A DNA stretch of 64,000 nucleotides from Elainella sp. Prado103 (GCA_025454395.1 JALOOM010000003.1:62001-126000), one strand, 5' to 3'. Shown: positions 28,401-38,321, counted from the first letter of the stretch. Notes: generated from the letters alone by a model not told the origin. Program-made: numbers and translations.

Positions 28401-29108
28401 GTAGGATCCAGCACGGATATTGCCTTCAGTTTAAACACCCCCTTAATGGCTTCAGTCAGTGTAGATGGGGCGATCAAACTCTGGGTCAATACTTCCACCG
28501 CGCTCAGTCAGCGATCTGGCAATCGGTGGCGCAATGAGGGCGAACTGGTCACCAGCTTTGGAGACTACAACACTGAAATTTTGGCAATTGAGTTTAGCCC
28601 CCGTCTCAATCCCGATCGATCGACCTCCTCACTGCAAGCCATTAACTCAGCCCTAGCAACCCCTGATTTTCTACCGGAACAGTTGGTGACCGCTTGGGGC
28701 AAAAATGTCAACATTTGGAATTTGGATGGCACACTAGCCTTAACGCTGCGCGGACATCAGGGCAAAGTTACAGATGTTGCCGTCAGCCCATCAGGAGATT
28801 TAATCGCCTCCGCCAGCGAAGACCGCACCATCAAACTATGGAATCGGCTGGGACAGGTGCTCACCACCCTTGATAGCCATACTGATACGATTCGGGCTGT
28901 GACCTTTAGCCCCGATAGCCGCATGTTAGCTTCAGTCAGTGACGATCGAACCGGTTTGGTCTGGGATCTCCAGCGTGTCCTGGAAACCAGCGCGCTGGAA
29001 TTTGTAGGCTGTGAATGGCTCCAGGATTATCTGCAGACGACGCAAGAACTCGCAGCCGAGGAACGGCAATTCTGCCAGCCTTCCCTATCTCCTAAAACTC
29101 TCAAATAG
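25401..29108 (+). CDS. AAA-like (STAND-type) ATPase with membrane segment and 14 WD40 repeats
   Basis: A 1235-residue protein. Residues about 7-330 are an AAA-like domain with Walker A RQMGKSSLM (GKSS 47-50) and a proper Walker B LILIDEIDSVL (about 136-146). A linker is followed by a coiled coil (EQQEIQQALEAARLKEVEAR) and one membrane helix (about 493-517). Then come 14 WD40 units (about 590-1192), most with GH...FSPDG...S.S.D..IKLW, enough for two seven-bladed propellers; unit 12 carries an insertion. This is STAND/NLR-like architecture, where the propeller usually senses and the ATPase is the switch. No effector domain is fused, and the adjacent GGDEF fusion could supply the output. Confidence 0.9.
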   Translation: MVQFDYQVGGSLQSNHPTYVERAADTELYQFLLQGELCYAFNARQMGKSSLMMRAKHRLEMAGYRCAVLDMTCLGSEVTSIEQFYKGLAYELWMGFDLLDQLSLKAWWQTHQDLPVLQRLRLFLQELLHCFPTDRLLILIDEIDSVLSLPEPIDDFFALIRYCYDQRSHHPSFQRITFALFGVTTPSDLVQDKRKTPFNVGRAINLQGFQLHEVEPLTQILVGKVPAPQAIMQEILVWSNGQPFLTQKLCRLVLQAVASSANPVVIPRGTEAFWMENLVQSQLLQHWETQDEPEHLRTIRDRLLKSRYNTSRLLSLYQQIWHSEAALDITIAPFPVSRPSSDPLTPPHQPNLAPTLHPSPILADNSPEQLELLLSGIVIRQQGFLRIKNRIYRQVFDQNWVQTHLDMLRPYSESIAAWKIADQSDRSRLLRGQALQDAQQWAQGKSLSAIDYQFLSASQQQEQQEIQQALEAARLKEVEARLVVERRSSHRQRLWLGLISAKLILVSGLALMTFQLYRQTAISEVKAITEASETYYTSNQRLDALVTALQAAQKLKAIGQRGNASIREPVNRVLRQAVYNAREINRFSDPGSPVHAIAISPNRRLIVSGGEDRIVRFWQPDGKLLTQLYGHSAHIQTIAISPDSHLIATAGDDRTIILWQADGKRVARLIGHGGSITAIMFSPTGDRIASVSQDRTLKLWNLKGKLLTTLPAHPEAIRDVAFSADGRLLVTVSDDRTIKVWEHAKKQLLTTLNGHQAPIRAVALSPNNRTLLSGDAAGVLKLWTLEGTLIRTWSGHPDAIEDLKFSPLGQLMASAGSDATIKLWNRDGILLASLEGHHKPVQSVAFSPDGRSLISGSTDESIRIWQVQNQFVKPLVGHEAAVTAVAFNPVDQTLMTGSADQTLRLWNRRGAMLRVWRGHPDRISRIAISPDGQTIASAAAQTIRLWNPIGQLKGTLTGHQGKVQALAFSPNGQRLASTGNDTLINLWDRQGHLIKSWVGHVGSSTDIAFSLNTPLMASVSVDGAIKLWVNTSTALSQRSGNRWRNEGELVTSFGDYNTEILAIEFSPRLNPDRSTSSLQAINSALATPDFLPEQLVTAWGKNVNIWNLDGTLALTLRGHQGKVTDVAVSPSGDLIASASEDRTIKLWNRLGQVLTTLDSHTDTIRAVTFSPDSRMLASVSDDRTGLVWDLQRVLETSALEFVGCEWLQDYLQTTQELAAEERQFCQPSLSPKTLK

Positions 29109-29530
29109 ACTCCCTGGCTAGCTTGTCCCATCTCCCCAAACCATTGATGCAAAATCTGTGCGATTATTCTTGCTTGCCCCTGACCGAACCGAGGATCGTC
29201 GGTTCCTTAGCTTGACGGAAAACCCCACCCTGTCCATTATGGGTAGCAAGATACAATGAAAGCAGTCCATCTGCCGTATGACTAGCTGTATGACTAGCAG
29301 TAGGTGTGCCGTTCAGGTCTGTGAATTGCCGTCTCCGATCAGCCCATTTCAATTAAGTCTGAATTAAGTCAGTCTGAATTAAGTCTGAGCATCGGTTTTG
29401 ATTCCTGCCTGGGAATGGCACACCAAGGTTTACAGTAGTTTCAGTTTCTAACTCAATGAGTTGCCCACTCAATGGGTTGTCTATACCGCATTGATATTAT
29501 TGAGCATCACGAGCGAGGAGTCCGCAGCGA
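29109..29530. other. Intergenic region upstream of dnaK
   Basis: 422 bp without a supported gene. It contains two near-copies of CTGTATGACTAGC (about 29272-29298) and a TTAAGTCTGAA repeat (29353-29385). A GAGCGAGGAG ribosome-binding-like stretch ends 11 bp before the dnaK ATG. No CIRCE element (TTAGCACTC-N9-GAGTGCTAA) was seen. Confidence 0.45.
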
Positions 29531-32479
29531 ATGGGAAAGGTAGTTGGCATTGACTTAGGCACGACAAACTCGGTAATTGCTGTCATGGAAGGCGGCAAAC
29601 CTGTTGTCATTGCTAACGCTGAGGGGATGCGGACGACTCCCTCTGTAGTAGCATTCACCAAAGACGGTGATCGCTTAGTGGGGCAAATGGCTCGTCGCCA
29701 AACGGTGCTGAATCCTCAAAATACCTTTTATGGGGTCAAACGGCTGATCGGCCGCAAATACCTAGAACTCAGTGCCGAACTCAAACGCATTCCCTACACA
29801 ATCCGCCGCGACGAAGCCAACGGTGGTGTCAAGATCAAGTGCCCTCGTCTGCAAAAAGATTTTGCTCCCGAAGAACTCTCAGCCATGGTGCTACGTAAGC
29901 TGGTGGAAGAAGCCAGCCGTTATTTAGGGGAGCCGATCACCCAAGCTGTGATTACCGTGCCTGCCTATTTCAACGATACCCAGCGGCAGGCTACTCGAGA
30001 TGCTGGGCGCATTGCCGGTTTAGAAGTGCTGCGGATTCTCAATGAACCCACAGCCGCTTCTCTCGCCTATGGGTTGGATCGCCGCAATAACGAAACCATC
30101 CTGGTATTTGACCTAGGGGGCGGCACGTTTGATGTCTCCATTCTCGATATTGGGGATGGTGTGTTTGAAGTTAAAGCCACCAGTGGGGATACCCAACTCG
30201 GCGGGGCTGATTTTGATCAGCGCATTGTAGATTGGCTGGCCGATCAATTCCAGGAAAAGGAAGGGATCGATCTACGGCGCGATCGGCAATCCTTACAACG
30301 GCTGATGGAAGCTGCGGAAAAAGCCAAAATCGAACTCTCCGGAGTCACAGCCACCGACATCAATTTGCCGTTTATTGCTGCCAGTGCGGAAGGGCCCTTA
30401 CACCTGGAAACCCGATTGACCCGCACCCAGTTCGAAGATCTCTGCCAGGATCTGGTGAATCGACTCCGCCAGCCTGTTCGCCAAGCCCTCAATGACGCGG
30501 GCATGAACCCCAACCGGATCGATGAAGTGGTGATGGTGGGAGGGGCTAGCCGGATGCCTATGGTGCGAGAGTTGGTGCGTAGTTTGATCGATCGCGAGTT
30601 AAACGAAAATGTTAACCCTGACGAAGTGGTAGCCGTCGGGGCGGCAATCCAGGGTGGCATTCTGAATCAGGAAGTACAGGATATCTTGCTGCTGGATGTT
30701 ACGCCCCTGTCGCTGGGTTTAGAAACCATTGGCGGCTTAATGAAAAAGTTGATTCCGCGCAACACTACCATTCCCGTACGGCGATCGGATGTTTTTTCTA
30801 CCTCGGAAAATAACCAGACGATGGTAGAAATTCATGTGGTACAAGGTGAGCGAGAAATGGCGGCTGACAACAAGTCATTGGGGCGCTTCAAGCTGATGGG
30901 GATTCCCCCGGCTCCCCGTGGCATTCCCCAAATTTCCGTCGCCCTGGATATTGATGCCAACGGCATTTTACAAGTCACGGCAGTCGATCGCACCACTGGA
31001 CGCGAGCAGGGGATAACCATCCAGGGGGCTTCCAACCTCAGTGAAGGTGAAATCGATCGCATGATAGAAGAGGCAGAACGCTTTGCCGACGAAGATCGCC
31101 AAAAGCGGGATCGGATCGAAAAACGCACCCAGGCCGAAGCCCTCACCTTTGAAGCCGAACGCCAACTGCGCGAGGTCGCCCTTGATTTTGGGATGCAGTT
31201 TGCCAGTGCTTATCGCCGCCGGATTGAAAACCTGATCCAGGAACTGCGCGATTATCTGAAGCGCAACGACGATCGCGGCATCGACATTACCCAGGCTGAT
31301 CTGCGCGATGCTCTCTATGAGCTGCAACGGGAAGTTTACCAAATCACTCGCGAAGACGAAGAAGAGAAAGACTTTTTTGGCTCCATTCGCCGCACCTTAT
31401 CCAATCTAGGGGAAGAGTTCTTCGGCGATGATGATGACTTTTACGACGATCGCCGTGACTATGGCCGTAGCTATGGCATGGATTACGGACGCGATAATTA
31501 TGGTCGTGACAACTACGGTCGTGATCCCTACAGTCGTCGTGATTCTTACGGTCAAGACAACTACGGGCGCGATAATTACGGTCGTGATAATTACAGTCGC
31601 GATAATTACGATCAAGATAATAGTCGCGATGTCTACGATCGAGATAACCGCAATCCCTCCAGTCGAGACAATTACAGCCCAAATCCACCTGATCGAGGAT
31701 CCTACAACCGCGATCCTTACAATCAGGAATCCGCTAGTCGCACTCCCGATCGCCCACCTGAGCGAGATTACCGACGCGATGATCCCCCTCGCAATCCATC
31801 CCCTACTGATTGGGATCGCGATCGAGACTATGATCGAGACTATGAACGGACGGAGCGCCGTACTCCTAGCAGTCGAAATCGCTCAAGCGACGATTGGGTA
31901 GAGTATGGTCGTCCAGACTCGAACCGTCCAGACTCGAACCGTCCAGAACCCGGACGAGAAGCGGGCCGGGCAGCCGCTCGTAATCGCTACGGCGGCGATA
32001 CAGATGATGACTATAACAGGGATGCCGATTGGTCAGGCTCCTCCCGCACCGATCGAACTGGCAGACGAGACTGGCTTGAGCGATCGACTGATCCTACAGC
32101 AACTGAAGGGCGGGATAATAGACCCGCCGATCGGCGGGCAGGAGAGCAATCTCCCAGTCCAAGAACAGGTCTAGGTCGCAATCCATCAGACAACGAACCG
32201 GGTTCCTATCGGGAAGACTACCGCGATCAAGTCTCTCCCCGTCGTCGTGCGGAGGCTCCCAGCGGCGAAACGGAGACCTATATCCGTCGCCGTCGCACTG
32301 TCCCCAATGGGGAAGAACCTGGAGCCCGTGAGCGCGATCCCTATCGGCAACCGGATCGGAACAATCCATCCGATCGCGATCCGGGCGATAACCGTCGGGT
32401 TCCTGCTGATCGCACTCCGCCTAATCGCTATACGCCACCGCTGGATGACGAATGGGGAGATGAAGATGAGTGGCTCTAG
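29531..32479 (+). CDS. dnaK: Hsp70 chaperone DnaK (DnaK3 type) with a very long Arg/Asp/Tyr-rich tail
   Basis: The first ~620 residues are a complete Hsp70: [44 protein letters not shown], the ATPase end [13 protein letters not shown], the linker [12 protein letters not shown], the substrate domain and the helical lid. From about 645 to 982 there is a disordered tail with NYGRD repeats (about 650-700) and then Arg/Asp/Pro-rich sequence, ending [11 protein letters not shown] rather than a typical EEVD-like end. Cyanobacterial DnaK3 proteins are known for long C-termini, membrane association and a following dnaJ, both matched here, but 982 residues is longer than the ~770 I recall for DnaK3. 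Heat-shock operators were not seen. Confidence 0.93.
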   Translation: MGKVVGIDLGTTNSVIAVMEGGKPVVIANAEGMRTTPSVVAFTKDGDRLVGQMARRQTVLNPQNTFYGVKRLIGRKYLELSAELKRIPYTIRRDEANGGVKIKCPRLQKDFAPEELSAMVLRKLVEEASRYLGEPITQAVITVPAYFNDTQRQATRDAGRIAGLEVLRILNEPTAASLAYGLDRRNNETILVFDLGGGTFDVSILDIGDGVFEVKATSGDTQLGGADFDQRIVDWLADQFQEKEGIDLRRDRQSLQRLMEAAEKAKIELSGVTATDINLPFIAASAEGPLHLETRLTRTQFEDLCQDLVNRLRQPVRQALNDAGMNPNRIDEVVMVGGASRMPMVRELVRSLIDRELNENVNPDEVVAVGAAIQGGILNQEVQDILLLDVTPLSLGLETIGGLMKKLIPRNTTIPVRRSDVFSTSENNQTMVEIHVVQGEREMAADNKSLGRFKLMGIPPAPRGIPQISVALDIDANGILQVTAVDRTTGREQGITIQGASNLSEGEIDRMIEEAERFADEDRQKRDRIEKRTQAEALTFEAERQLREVALDFGMQFASAYRRRIENLIQELRDYLKRNDDRGIDITQADLRDALYELQREVYQITREDEEEKDFFGSIRRTLSNLGEEFFGDDDDFYDDRRDYGRSYGMDYGRDNYGRDNYGRDPYSRRDSYGQDNYGRDNYGRDNYSRDNYDQDNSRDVYDRDNRNPSSRDNYSPNPPDRGSYNRDPYNQESASRTPDRPPERDYRRDDPPRNPSPTDWDRDRDYDRDYERTERRTPSSRNRSSDDWVEYGRPDSNRPDSNRPEPGREAGRAAARNRYGGDTDDDYNRDADWSGSSRTDRTGRRDWLERSTDPTATEGRDNRPADRRAGEQSPSPRTGLGRNPSDNEPGSYREDYRDQVSPRRRAEAPSGETETYIRRRRTVPNGEEPGARERDPYRQPDRNNPSDRDPGDNRRVPADRTPPNRYTPPLDDEWGDEDEWL

Positions 32480-32611
32480 GAAATTGCACCTAGGTGGGCT
32501 TCTGTGTCGATCCTTCATAACAACCTTGGGGTTGCAAGTCAGGTGCCTCATCGCAGAGTTTAGATGACTGTCTCCATTCCGGTCGGCTGCTGCAAGTTTT
32601 AATCGCTCACT

Positions 32612-32671
32612 CTTGTTCCAATCTGTCCTGTTCGAATCTATCCTGTTCCAATCTATCCTGTTCCAATCTGT
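32612..32671. repeat. 15-bp tandem array in the leader of dnaJ, 4 copies
   Basis: Four copies of CCTGTTCCAATCTRT, with minor substitutions, end 12 bp before the dnaJ ATG. The 204-bp dnaK-dnaJ spacer contains no other feature. Confidence 0.9.
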
Positions 32672-32683
32672 GTAAACCGCTCC

Positions 32684-33640
32684 ATGCAAAACTTTCGGAA
32701 CTATTACGCCATCCTGGGAGTTTCAAGAGAGGCTACGATCGACGAAATCAAAAAGGCTTTTCGCAAGCTGGCCCGCCAATACCATCCTGATATGAATCCA
32801 GGCGATCAAGGCGCAGAAGAAAAGTTTAAAGCGATCGGAGAAGCCTATGAAGTCTTGTCAGATGAAGGCAAGCGGGCACAGTATGACCAGTACAGCCGCT
32901 ACTGGAAACAAAATGGCTTTCAAGGTTCTACCCCTTGGGCCAAAGCATGGGGTAATCGCTCGGACAAGCGTGATTCCGAGATGGATTTTGGGCAATTTGG
33001 TGACTTCAATTCCTTTGTCGATGAGCTGTTAAATCGTCGCACTTCACCAACGAGCCCAGCCGATCGAGAAAACGAAGACCCATACCGGCCAGGCACCACC
33101 AAAAAAACCTACACCGTGCCCCGTAGTAGTCCTCGTAACGCCGAAGCCAACCTGACGGTTCCTTTAGAGCGAGCTTATACGGGTGGACGAGAACGGATTC
33201 GCTTAGAAGATGGCCGATCGCTAGAGGTGAATATGCCGCCGGGGATGCTCACGGGTCAGAAAATTCGGTTGCGCGGTCAAGGAGTTGCAGGAGGGGATTT
33301 GTTCCTCAATATTGAGGTGCCAGTTCATCCATTTTTTCAAATTGACGGAGCTGACATCTATTGTCGCTTGCCAATTACACCACCCGAAGCCGTGTTAGGT
33401 GGGCCGATCGAAGTACCCACACTTGATGGCTTGGTCAAAATGATGATTCCACCGGGGGTGCGATCGGGTCAAAAGCTACGGCTAGGCGGCAAAGGTTACC
33501 CCATTGAAGGAGAACGGGGCGATCAGATCGTCGAAATTTTGATTGTCACCCCCCGCGATCTGAGCGAACAAGAACGGGATCTCTACGAAAAGCTCCGGCA
33601 GGTTGAGACATTTCATCCCCGATCAAATTTGCCCGTATAA
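32684..33640 (+). CDS. dnaJ: DnaJ-type co-chaperone (type II, no zinc finger)
   Basis: An Hsp40 that stimulates the ATPase of Hsp70. The J domain (residues 5-70) contains the HPD motif at 34-36. A flexible segment follows, then the C-terminal substrate-binding and dimerisation domain (about 155-310; [46 protein letters not shown]). The Cys-rich zinc-binding region is missing, as in CbpA-like proteins. It lies directly downstream of the DnaK3-type gene, the arrangement expected for the cyanobacterial DnaK3-DnaJ pair. Confidence 0.95.
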   Translation: MQNFRNYYAILGVSREATIDEIKKAFRKLARQYHPDMNPGDQGAEEKFKAIGEAYEVLSDEGKRAQYDQYSRYWKQNGFQGSTPWAKAWGNRSDKRDSEMDFGQFGDFNSFVDELLNRRTSPTSPADRENEDPYRPGTTKKTYTVPRSSPRNAEANLTVPLERAYTGGRERIRLEDGRSLEVNMPPGMLTGQKIRLRGQGVAGGDLFLNIEVPVHPFFQIDGADIYCRLPITPPEAVLGGPIEVPTLDGLVKMMIPPGVRSGQKLRLGGKGYPIEGERGDQIVEILIVTPRDLSEQERDLYEKLRQVETFHPRSNLPV

Positions 33641-33777
33641 CCAGGCTAACTTTTTAGCCACTATCCCTATTCATCGATCGGCGGATCAGCGAGCGGAAGT
33701 TGCCCCACGCTGGGTTAATCCTCGCTACAATTGCCTCGGCAATATTTTCCATACAGAGAAAAGATAAGTAGGGTGGG

Positions 33778-34401
33778 ATGGTACAGCGGGGAGCCAATCA
33801 GGTCAGCAAGTGCGATATCCGATCAGGGCAACCGCTGCTCTGGTCGCGTAGACGGCTATTACAAAGCGGGCTATTATCAGGGGGATTGCTCCTGGCAACT
33901 TGCGATCGACAGCGGCAAACCTCTTCGCCTAACTTGTCCACCTTTCAACTGACCAGTCCGGCTTTTGCCGCCGAAGCCCTGATCCCCCCAGAATTCACCT
34001 GTGACGGCTCCGATCATTCTCCGCCTTTGCAGTGGAGTGACCCACCGGCGCAAACCCAAGGTTTATCTTTAATTCTGGAAGATCCAGATGCTCCCAATCC
34101 ACCCTTCATTCACTGGGTTTTGTATGACTTACCGCCCGATTTGACAGCGCTATCGGCAGCCATTCCGGCTCAGCCATTTCTGTCGATCGGTGGGGTGCAA
34201 GGCAAGAATGATTTTGGTCAATATGGATATCGAGGCCCCTGTCCACCCACCCAAACCCATCGTTATGTCTTCCGGCTTTACGCCACAAAACAGTTGCTAG
34301 ATTTGCCACCTGGAGTCAGTATTGCAGAAGTACGCCAGAGCTTAGAACCGCAAACGATCGCCACAGCCGTTTTGATGGGACGCTATCGTCGTGCCGGATA
34401 A
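33778..34401 (+). CDS. PEBP/YbhB-YbcL family lipoprotein
   Basis: A 207-residue phosphatidylethanolamine-binding-protein-like protein (YbhB/YbcL, Raf-kinase-inhibitor-like). The core shows IPPEFTCDGSDHSPPLQW, LILEDPDAP, HWVLYDLP, GKNDFGQYGYRGPCPP and HRYVFRLYA. The N-terminus has twin arginines (RRRLL, 24-28), a hydrophobic run and a lipobox LATC with Cys 42. It is therefore likely a Tat- or Sec-exported lipoprotein. The start is uncertain because ~20 residues precede the twin-Arg. Confidence 0.9.
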   Translation: MVQRGANQVSKCDIRSGQPLLWSRRRLLQSGLLSGGLLLATCDRQRQTSSPNLSTFQLTSPAFAAEALIPPEFTCDGSDHSPPLQWSDPPAQTQGLSLILEDPDAPNPPFIHWVLYDLPPDLTALSAAIPAQPFLSIGGVQGKNDFGQYGYRGPCPPTQTHRYVFRLYATKQLLDLPPGVSIAEVRQSLEPQTIATAVLMGRYRRAG

Positions 34402-34418
34402 ATGCCAGCAGCAGATAC

Positions 34419-34460
34419 AGGGCAAGCGTAAAACCAGGGCAAGCGTAAAACCAGGGCAGG
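34419..34460. repeat. 17-bp direct repeat, 2.5 copies
   Basis: CAGGGCAAGCGTAAAAC is present twice in full and once in part, between the PEBP and histidine kinase genes. Confidence 0.8.
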
Positions 34461-34542
34461 GGCAACCCTAGGACAGATCACCAATACAGAAGCCGCAGAG
34501 CGATGCGGGAGCAGGGCAAGATCAGCGGATCTAAACGCAGGT

Positions 34543-35682
34543 ATGGATAAAACCAAAGTGGGGCTTCGATCGCGATTATTTTTCTCCCATGTCATCGTCA
34601 TGGTTGTCGGATTACTGACCCTATTGACGATCGGCAAAATTTCGTCGCCTCGCTTTTTTGCCTTCTACTTGAAACAAATCGAAGTGGGTGGCTTGGGCGT
34701 GCGGCAGGTGCGCACCCAGTTGATCCGCAGCTTTGATGATGCTTGGAGCAAAGGAGCCTTTTGGTCGGTGGTGGTGGGGGCTTCCACGGCAGGTGCCCTC
34801 AGCTATTTAATTTCCAAACGGATTGTGCAACCCCTGATCCAAATGGAAGAAATCACCAAAAAATTTGCCGCTGGCCATCTAGAAGAACGCCTACCCCCCA
34901 ATGAAATTCCGGAGGTCGATCAGCTCGCCGATAGCTTTAACCGCATGGCAGCCACCCTTGAAGGGATCGAGCAACGCCGCCGGGAGTTAGTCAGTGATCT
35001 CACCCATGAATTACGCACCCCCCTCACGGTTCTCAAAGGCTATCTCGAAGGATTAGCCGATGGCACGATCGAACCTTCCAGCGATATTTACGAGCGTCTA
35101 TCTCGCGAAACGACTCGAATGCAGCGATTAGTGAACGATCTACAAGAACTCTCCAAAATGGAAGCAGGTTATTTACCAATCGATGCTCGTCCGATCGACC
35201 TACACCCGTTGTTAAGTTCGATCGTGCGTCGCTTTGCCGATCAACTACTCACCGAAAATAGTCCCCAGATGCAACTGGACTTTTCCCCAGAATTGCCCCG
35301 TGTCATGGCTGATCCAGAACGGGTTGAACAAATTTTAGTAAATCTGATTAGCAACGCCCTCCGTTATACCGCCCAAGGTTCTGTGACGGTCAAAGCCTAT
35401 ACCGAAGCCGATAAGGTCTGGATTGCCGTGATCGATACAGGCACAGGGATTGCGGAGGATGACTTACCCCATGTATTTGAACGCTTTTGGCGAGTCGATC
35501 GATCGCGCGATCGTCACTCTGGTGGCACTGGGATCGGTCTGGCGATCTGCCGTCGGTTAGCCGAACTGCTGGGAGGTACGATCGAGGTCGAAAGTCAGTT
35601 GGGTCAGGGCAGCCAGTTTCGGTTCTCATTGCCTGTAGTGCGAGAGAAAACCACCCTGCGGTTGGATGGCAAGCGGGGGTAG
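34543..35682 (+). CDS. Membrane sensor histidine kinase
   Basis: A 379-residue kinase. Two membrane segments (about 15-35 and 72-92) flank a short extracytoplasmic loop of ~35 residues. A HAMP domain follows (about 90-145; RIVQPLIQMEEI), then HisKA with H-box LTHELRTPLTVLKGYLEG (His about 155). The ATPase domain shows NLISNALRYT, DTGTGIAEDDLPHVFERFWR and GGTGIGLAIC. The very short loop means stimulus sensing probably occurs in or near the membrane. No response regulator is adjacent. The closest visible regulator gene is at 41 kb, on the other strand. Confidence 0.95.
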   Translation: MDKTKVGLRSRLFFSHVIVMVVGLLTLLTIGKISSPRFFAFYLKQIEVGGLGVRQVRTQLIRSFDDAWSKGAFWSVVVGASTAGALSYLISKRIVQPLIQMEEITKKFAAGHLEERLPPNEIPEVDQLADSFNRMAATLEGIEQRRRELVSDLTHELRTPLTVLKGYLEGLADGTIEPSSDIYERLSRETTRMQRLVNDLQELSKMEAGYLPIDARPIDLHPLLSSIVRRFADQLLTENSPQMQLDFSPELPRVMADPERVEQILVNLISNALRYTAQGSVTVKAYTEADKVWIAVIDTGTGIAEDDLPHVFERFWRVDRSRDRHSGGTGIGLAICRRLAELLGGTIEVESQLGQGSQFRFSLPVVREKTTLRLDGKRG

Positions 35683-35730
35683 GTTCGTTCAAGTCTTAAC
35701 CCACCATCCTTAACCCAATTAGAGCATCCA

Positions 35731-36342
35731 TCAGCTCAATTGGGGTACTGCCATTCCTTTTTGAACTGCTGGTCGCTGCTGCATGGTTTCCACCCAGCGC
35801 TGCAAATGGGGATGCCGATCGAGAGTCAGCTCTTGAAATTCATAGATTGTCACCCAAGGGTAAATCGCAATATCCGCGATCGAGTAATCCCCACAGACAA
35901 ACGGTCGATCCTGCAACTGCCGATCGAGCACACTATACAGTCGCAGCGTTTCCTTTTCATAGCGATCGATCGCATAGGGAATCTGCTCAGGTGCAAACTT
36001 CCGGAAGTGATTCAGTTGGCCAAACATGGGGCCGACGCTAGCCATCTGAAAGAACAACCATTCTAAAACCTGATAGTGCTGCGACGGTTCAGGTGGAAAC
36101 AGCTTTCCTACTTTTTCCGCTAGATAGATTAAAATTGCCCCCGATTCAAATACTGTCAACCCTGTGTCATGATCGACGATCGCCGGAATCTTACTATTCG
36201 GATTAATCGCCACAAACTCGGGTGCAAACTGATCACCTTTGCGAATATCAATCACATGCACTTGGTAGGGGAGTTTGATCTCCTCCAGCATAATTGAAAC
36301 TTTGCGGCCGTTGGGGGTGGCAAAGGTATAGAGATCGATCAT
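35731..36342 (-). CDS. Glutathione S-transferase family protein (Nu/YfcG-like)
   Basis: A 203-residue GST. The N-terminal thioredoxin fold has FATPNGRKVSIMLEE and the glutathione-binding cis-Pro segment INPNSKIPAIVDHD, then FESGAILIYLAEK. The C-terminal helical domain contains PYAIDRYEKETLRLYSVLDRQL and GDYSIADIAIYPW. The early TPNGRK places it near the Ure2p/YfcG (Nu) group, which often has disulfide reductase activity. It is a stand-alone gene convergent with the histidine kinase. Confidence 0.92.
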   Translation of the reverse strand: MIDLYTFATPNGRKVSIMLEEIKLPYQVHVIDIRKGDQFAPEFVAINPNSKIPAIVDHDTGLTVFESGAILIYLAEKVGKLFPPEPSQHYQVLEWLFFQMASVGPMFGQLNHFRKFAPEQIPYAIDRYEKETLRLYSVLDRQLQDRPFVCGDYSIADIAIYPWVTIYEFQELTLDRHPHLQRWVETMQQRPAVQKGMAVPQLS

Positions 36343-36359
36343 CGTTTATCATCTACCAA

Positions 36360-36404
36360 TTTTCATCAGCACAGTTTTCATCAGCACAGTTTTCATCAGC
36401 ACAG
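36360..36404. repeat. 15-bp tandem array, 3 copies
   Basis: Three exact copies of TTTTCATCAGCACAG (circularly permuted), between the GST start and the end of the FAD gene. Confidence 0.88.
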
Positions 36405-36437
36405 TCGCTTGAAACCGATCGCCAGCTCGATCTCACT

Positions 36438-37982
36438 TTAAACGGACTTCCTGAGGTTTTGCTGAGAATGGTTGATTGTTCCTGGGCAGGAGGGGTTTTC
36501 CCGACCCAATGATTGCCACAACGCCTGAGCCAGAGTCACTGCTTGCTGGCGCAATTCCGGTACCGCCGTAGTTTCCCACAACGAACCTTTTTGAGCCGCT
36601 CCCAGGGTAAATAGCCAGCTTGAGGCTCGTTGATCCGCCTGAATTAACGCACCATTGGCTGCAACTTTTAGGCCGAGACCGAGGGGATCGGGTTGCACTA
36701 AGCCTGCTTGCAGCAATTGTTTGATCAATGGCTGCCGCAATTTACGGTAATTACACTCAGAGCCAGTGCAATTAACGATCGTCCCCACTTGCAAAGATTG
36801 CAAGCCACCTTGACGCAGTCGCACCCAGACCTCTACTCCATCAGTCTGCTTCTGATAATACTGAATCCGTCCTGCTCGAATCTGCAATTGACCGCTCTCT
36901 TGCAACTGTTCGAGGGTTCGGTTAATTTTGGGAGCCATACGATGGCGGTGAATTTCCCAATAGGGACGAACATGGCGTAAAAATCGACGGCGTTCTGCCA
37001 GAGGTAACGTTTGCCAAATCGTTGCTGTGTGAGGGCGCAATAAATCAATCACCGATCGCCAGTTATATCCTTCCTGTTCTGCCTGCCAGATGGTCTGACG
37101 GATCCATGCCATTAATCGCCGTACAGATCGCAATTGCTCTAGTTCAACAATTGCCAGAGGATCGAGCTTGTAGGGCTCCAGGGCAGGATTCGAGCCCTCG
37201 CTCTGAGGGAGATTTGGAGTCCTAGAAGGCTGAGGACGATAGGGTAACTGGTGCCCATAAGGCAACAAGCCTCGGCGCGAAATGACCTGAATCGGCTGAC
37301 TGAATCCTTGCTGGTATAGCCCGATCGCCCAGTCTACCATGCTTAGTCCAGATCCAATTAACAGAACGGGTTGGGTCGGATCCACTTGCTGCAAAGCCCC
37401 TGGAGCCCAAGGATTACCGATATAGCGGTGGCTATCATGAAAGGGCAAGACTGGCCCGAATGGATCGGCCGGTGGGAAATTACCCAACGCTAACACCACT
37501 CGATCCACTGAAACCAGTCGATCGGGACTCAGTTGAATCACAATATCTTCAGCCAGCCGTTGGATGGCTTTCGCTTCCGCTCGAATATGCTCAAAAGTGA
37601 CCTGCGGATGGGACTGGTGAATCGCCTCTTGCAGGATCGCCTGTAGGTATTGTCCATACAGTTTACGGGGTACAAAACTCTGTGCCGTAATCGGTTCAGA
37701 GAAGGTAAAAGCTGCATAGGGCAAACTGTGCAGCCAATCCAGAAAATGGGACTGCAAATATCGATCCGGAAACGCGCTCATTTTACCGGCTGGCACATTT
37801 AAAAGATGAGCATCCAATGGCGTACCATAGGCAACTCCACGCCCAAGGGCAAATTGACGGTCGATCAATTTAATGTGAACCCGAGTGGTAGCCTGCCTGA
37901 GCAGATGCACAGCGACCATCGTGCCGCAAAAACCACCACCGATAATACCGATCGTTGGTGCTTGCAAAGATGAGGTTGACAT
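36438..37982 (-). CDS. FAD/NAD(P)-binding protein
   Basis: A 514-residue flavoprotein of the FAD-NAD(P)-binding (NAD_binding_9) type. The N-terminal dinucleotide fold is IGIIGGGFCGTMVAVHLL. Other marks are GRGVAYGTPLDAHLLNVPAGKMSAFPDR, VVLALGNFPP, and a second nucleotide-binding motif LLIGSGLSMVDWAIGL. The substrate is unknown. The start ATG is clear. It is alone on its strand between repeat-bearing spacers. Confidence 0.88.
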   Translation of the reverse strand: MSTSSLQAPTIGIIGGGFCGTMVAVHLLRQATTRVHIKLIDRQFALGRGVAYGTPLDAHLLNVPAGKMSAFPDRYLQSHFLDWLHSLPYAAFTFSEPITAQSFVPRKLYGQYLQAILQEAIHQSHPQVTFEHIRAEAKAIQRLAEDIVIQLSPDRLVSVDRVVLALGNFPPADPFGPVLPFHDSHRYIGNPWAPGALQQVDPTQPVLLIGSGLSMVDWAIGLYQQGFSQPIQVISRRGLLPYGHQLPYRPQPSRTPNLPQSEGSNPALEPYKLDPLAIVELEQLRSVRRLMAWIRQTIWQAEQEGYNWRSVIDLLRPHTATIWQTLPLAERRRFLRHVRPYWEIHRHRMAPKINRTLEQLQESGQLQIRAGRIQYYQKQTDGVEVWVRLRQGGLQSLQVGTIVNCTGSECNYRKLRQPLIKQLLQAGLVQPDPLGLGLKVAANGALIQADQRASSWLFTLGAAQKGSLWETTAVPELRQQAVTLAQALWQSLGRENPSCPGTINHSQQNLRKSV

Positions 37983-38321
37983 AGGGCATGTTTCTAGGGG
38001 AAGGCTTCCAGAGAGAGGTCATGCTGGTGCGCATGAAAAACAAGAAACTCAATGAACCGAGCTAGAGAATCACAGAGAAAAAGCAATCACAGAGAAAAAG
38101 CAATCACAGAGAGAAAAGGGTGGAGAAAGGTCAGAGGTTCAATTTGCTTCTGATTTGAATTCATTTTGCATTGAAATTGCATTGAAATGCAAGCCCACTT
38201 GACTCTAAAAGTGCTTTTTGTTGAATCTTTGCTTGATAATAGAGAGAGCTAATTACGTTAAAGCTTGAATTGCTAAGGTTTTTGAGCAATATAAAGTTCT
38301 GGTGAAGTTTAGATAAGCGTT
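37983..38321. other. Divergent intergenic region with a 17-bp array
   Basis: 339 bp between divergent genes. AATCACAGAGAAAAAGC is repeated three times at 38068-38118. The rest is A/T-rich, with a TTGCATTGAAAT duplication at 38166-38189. No gene is seen. Confidence 0.5.

Noticed and set aside
29109-29530. CIRCE heat-shock operator in front of dnaK
   Set aside because: No TTAGCACTC-N9-GAGTGCTAA dyad was found in the upstream region.
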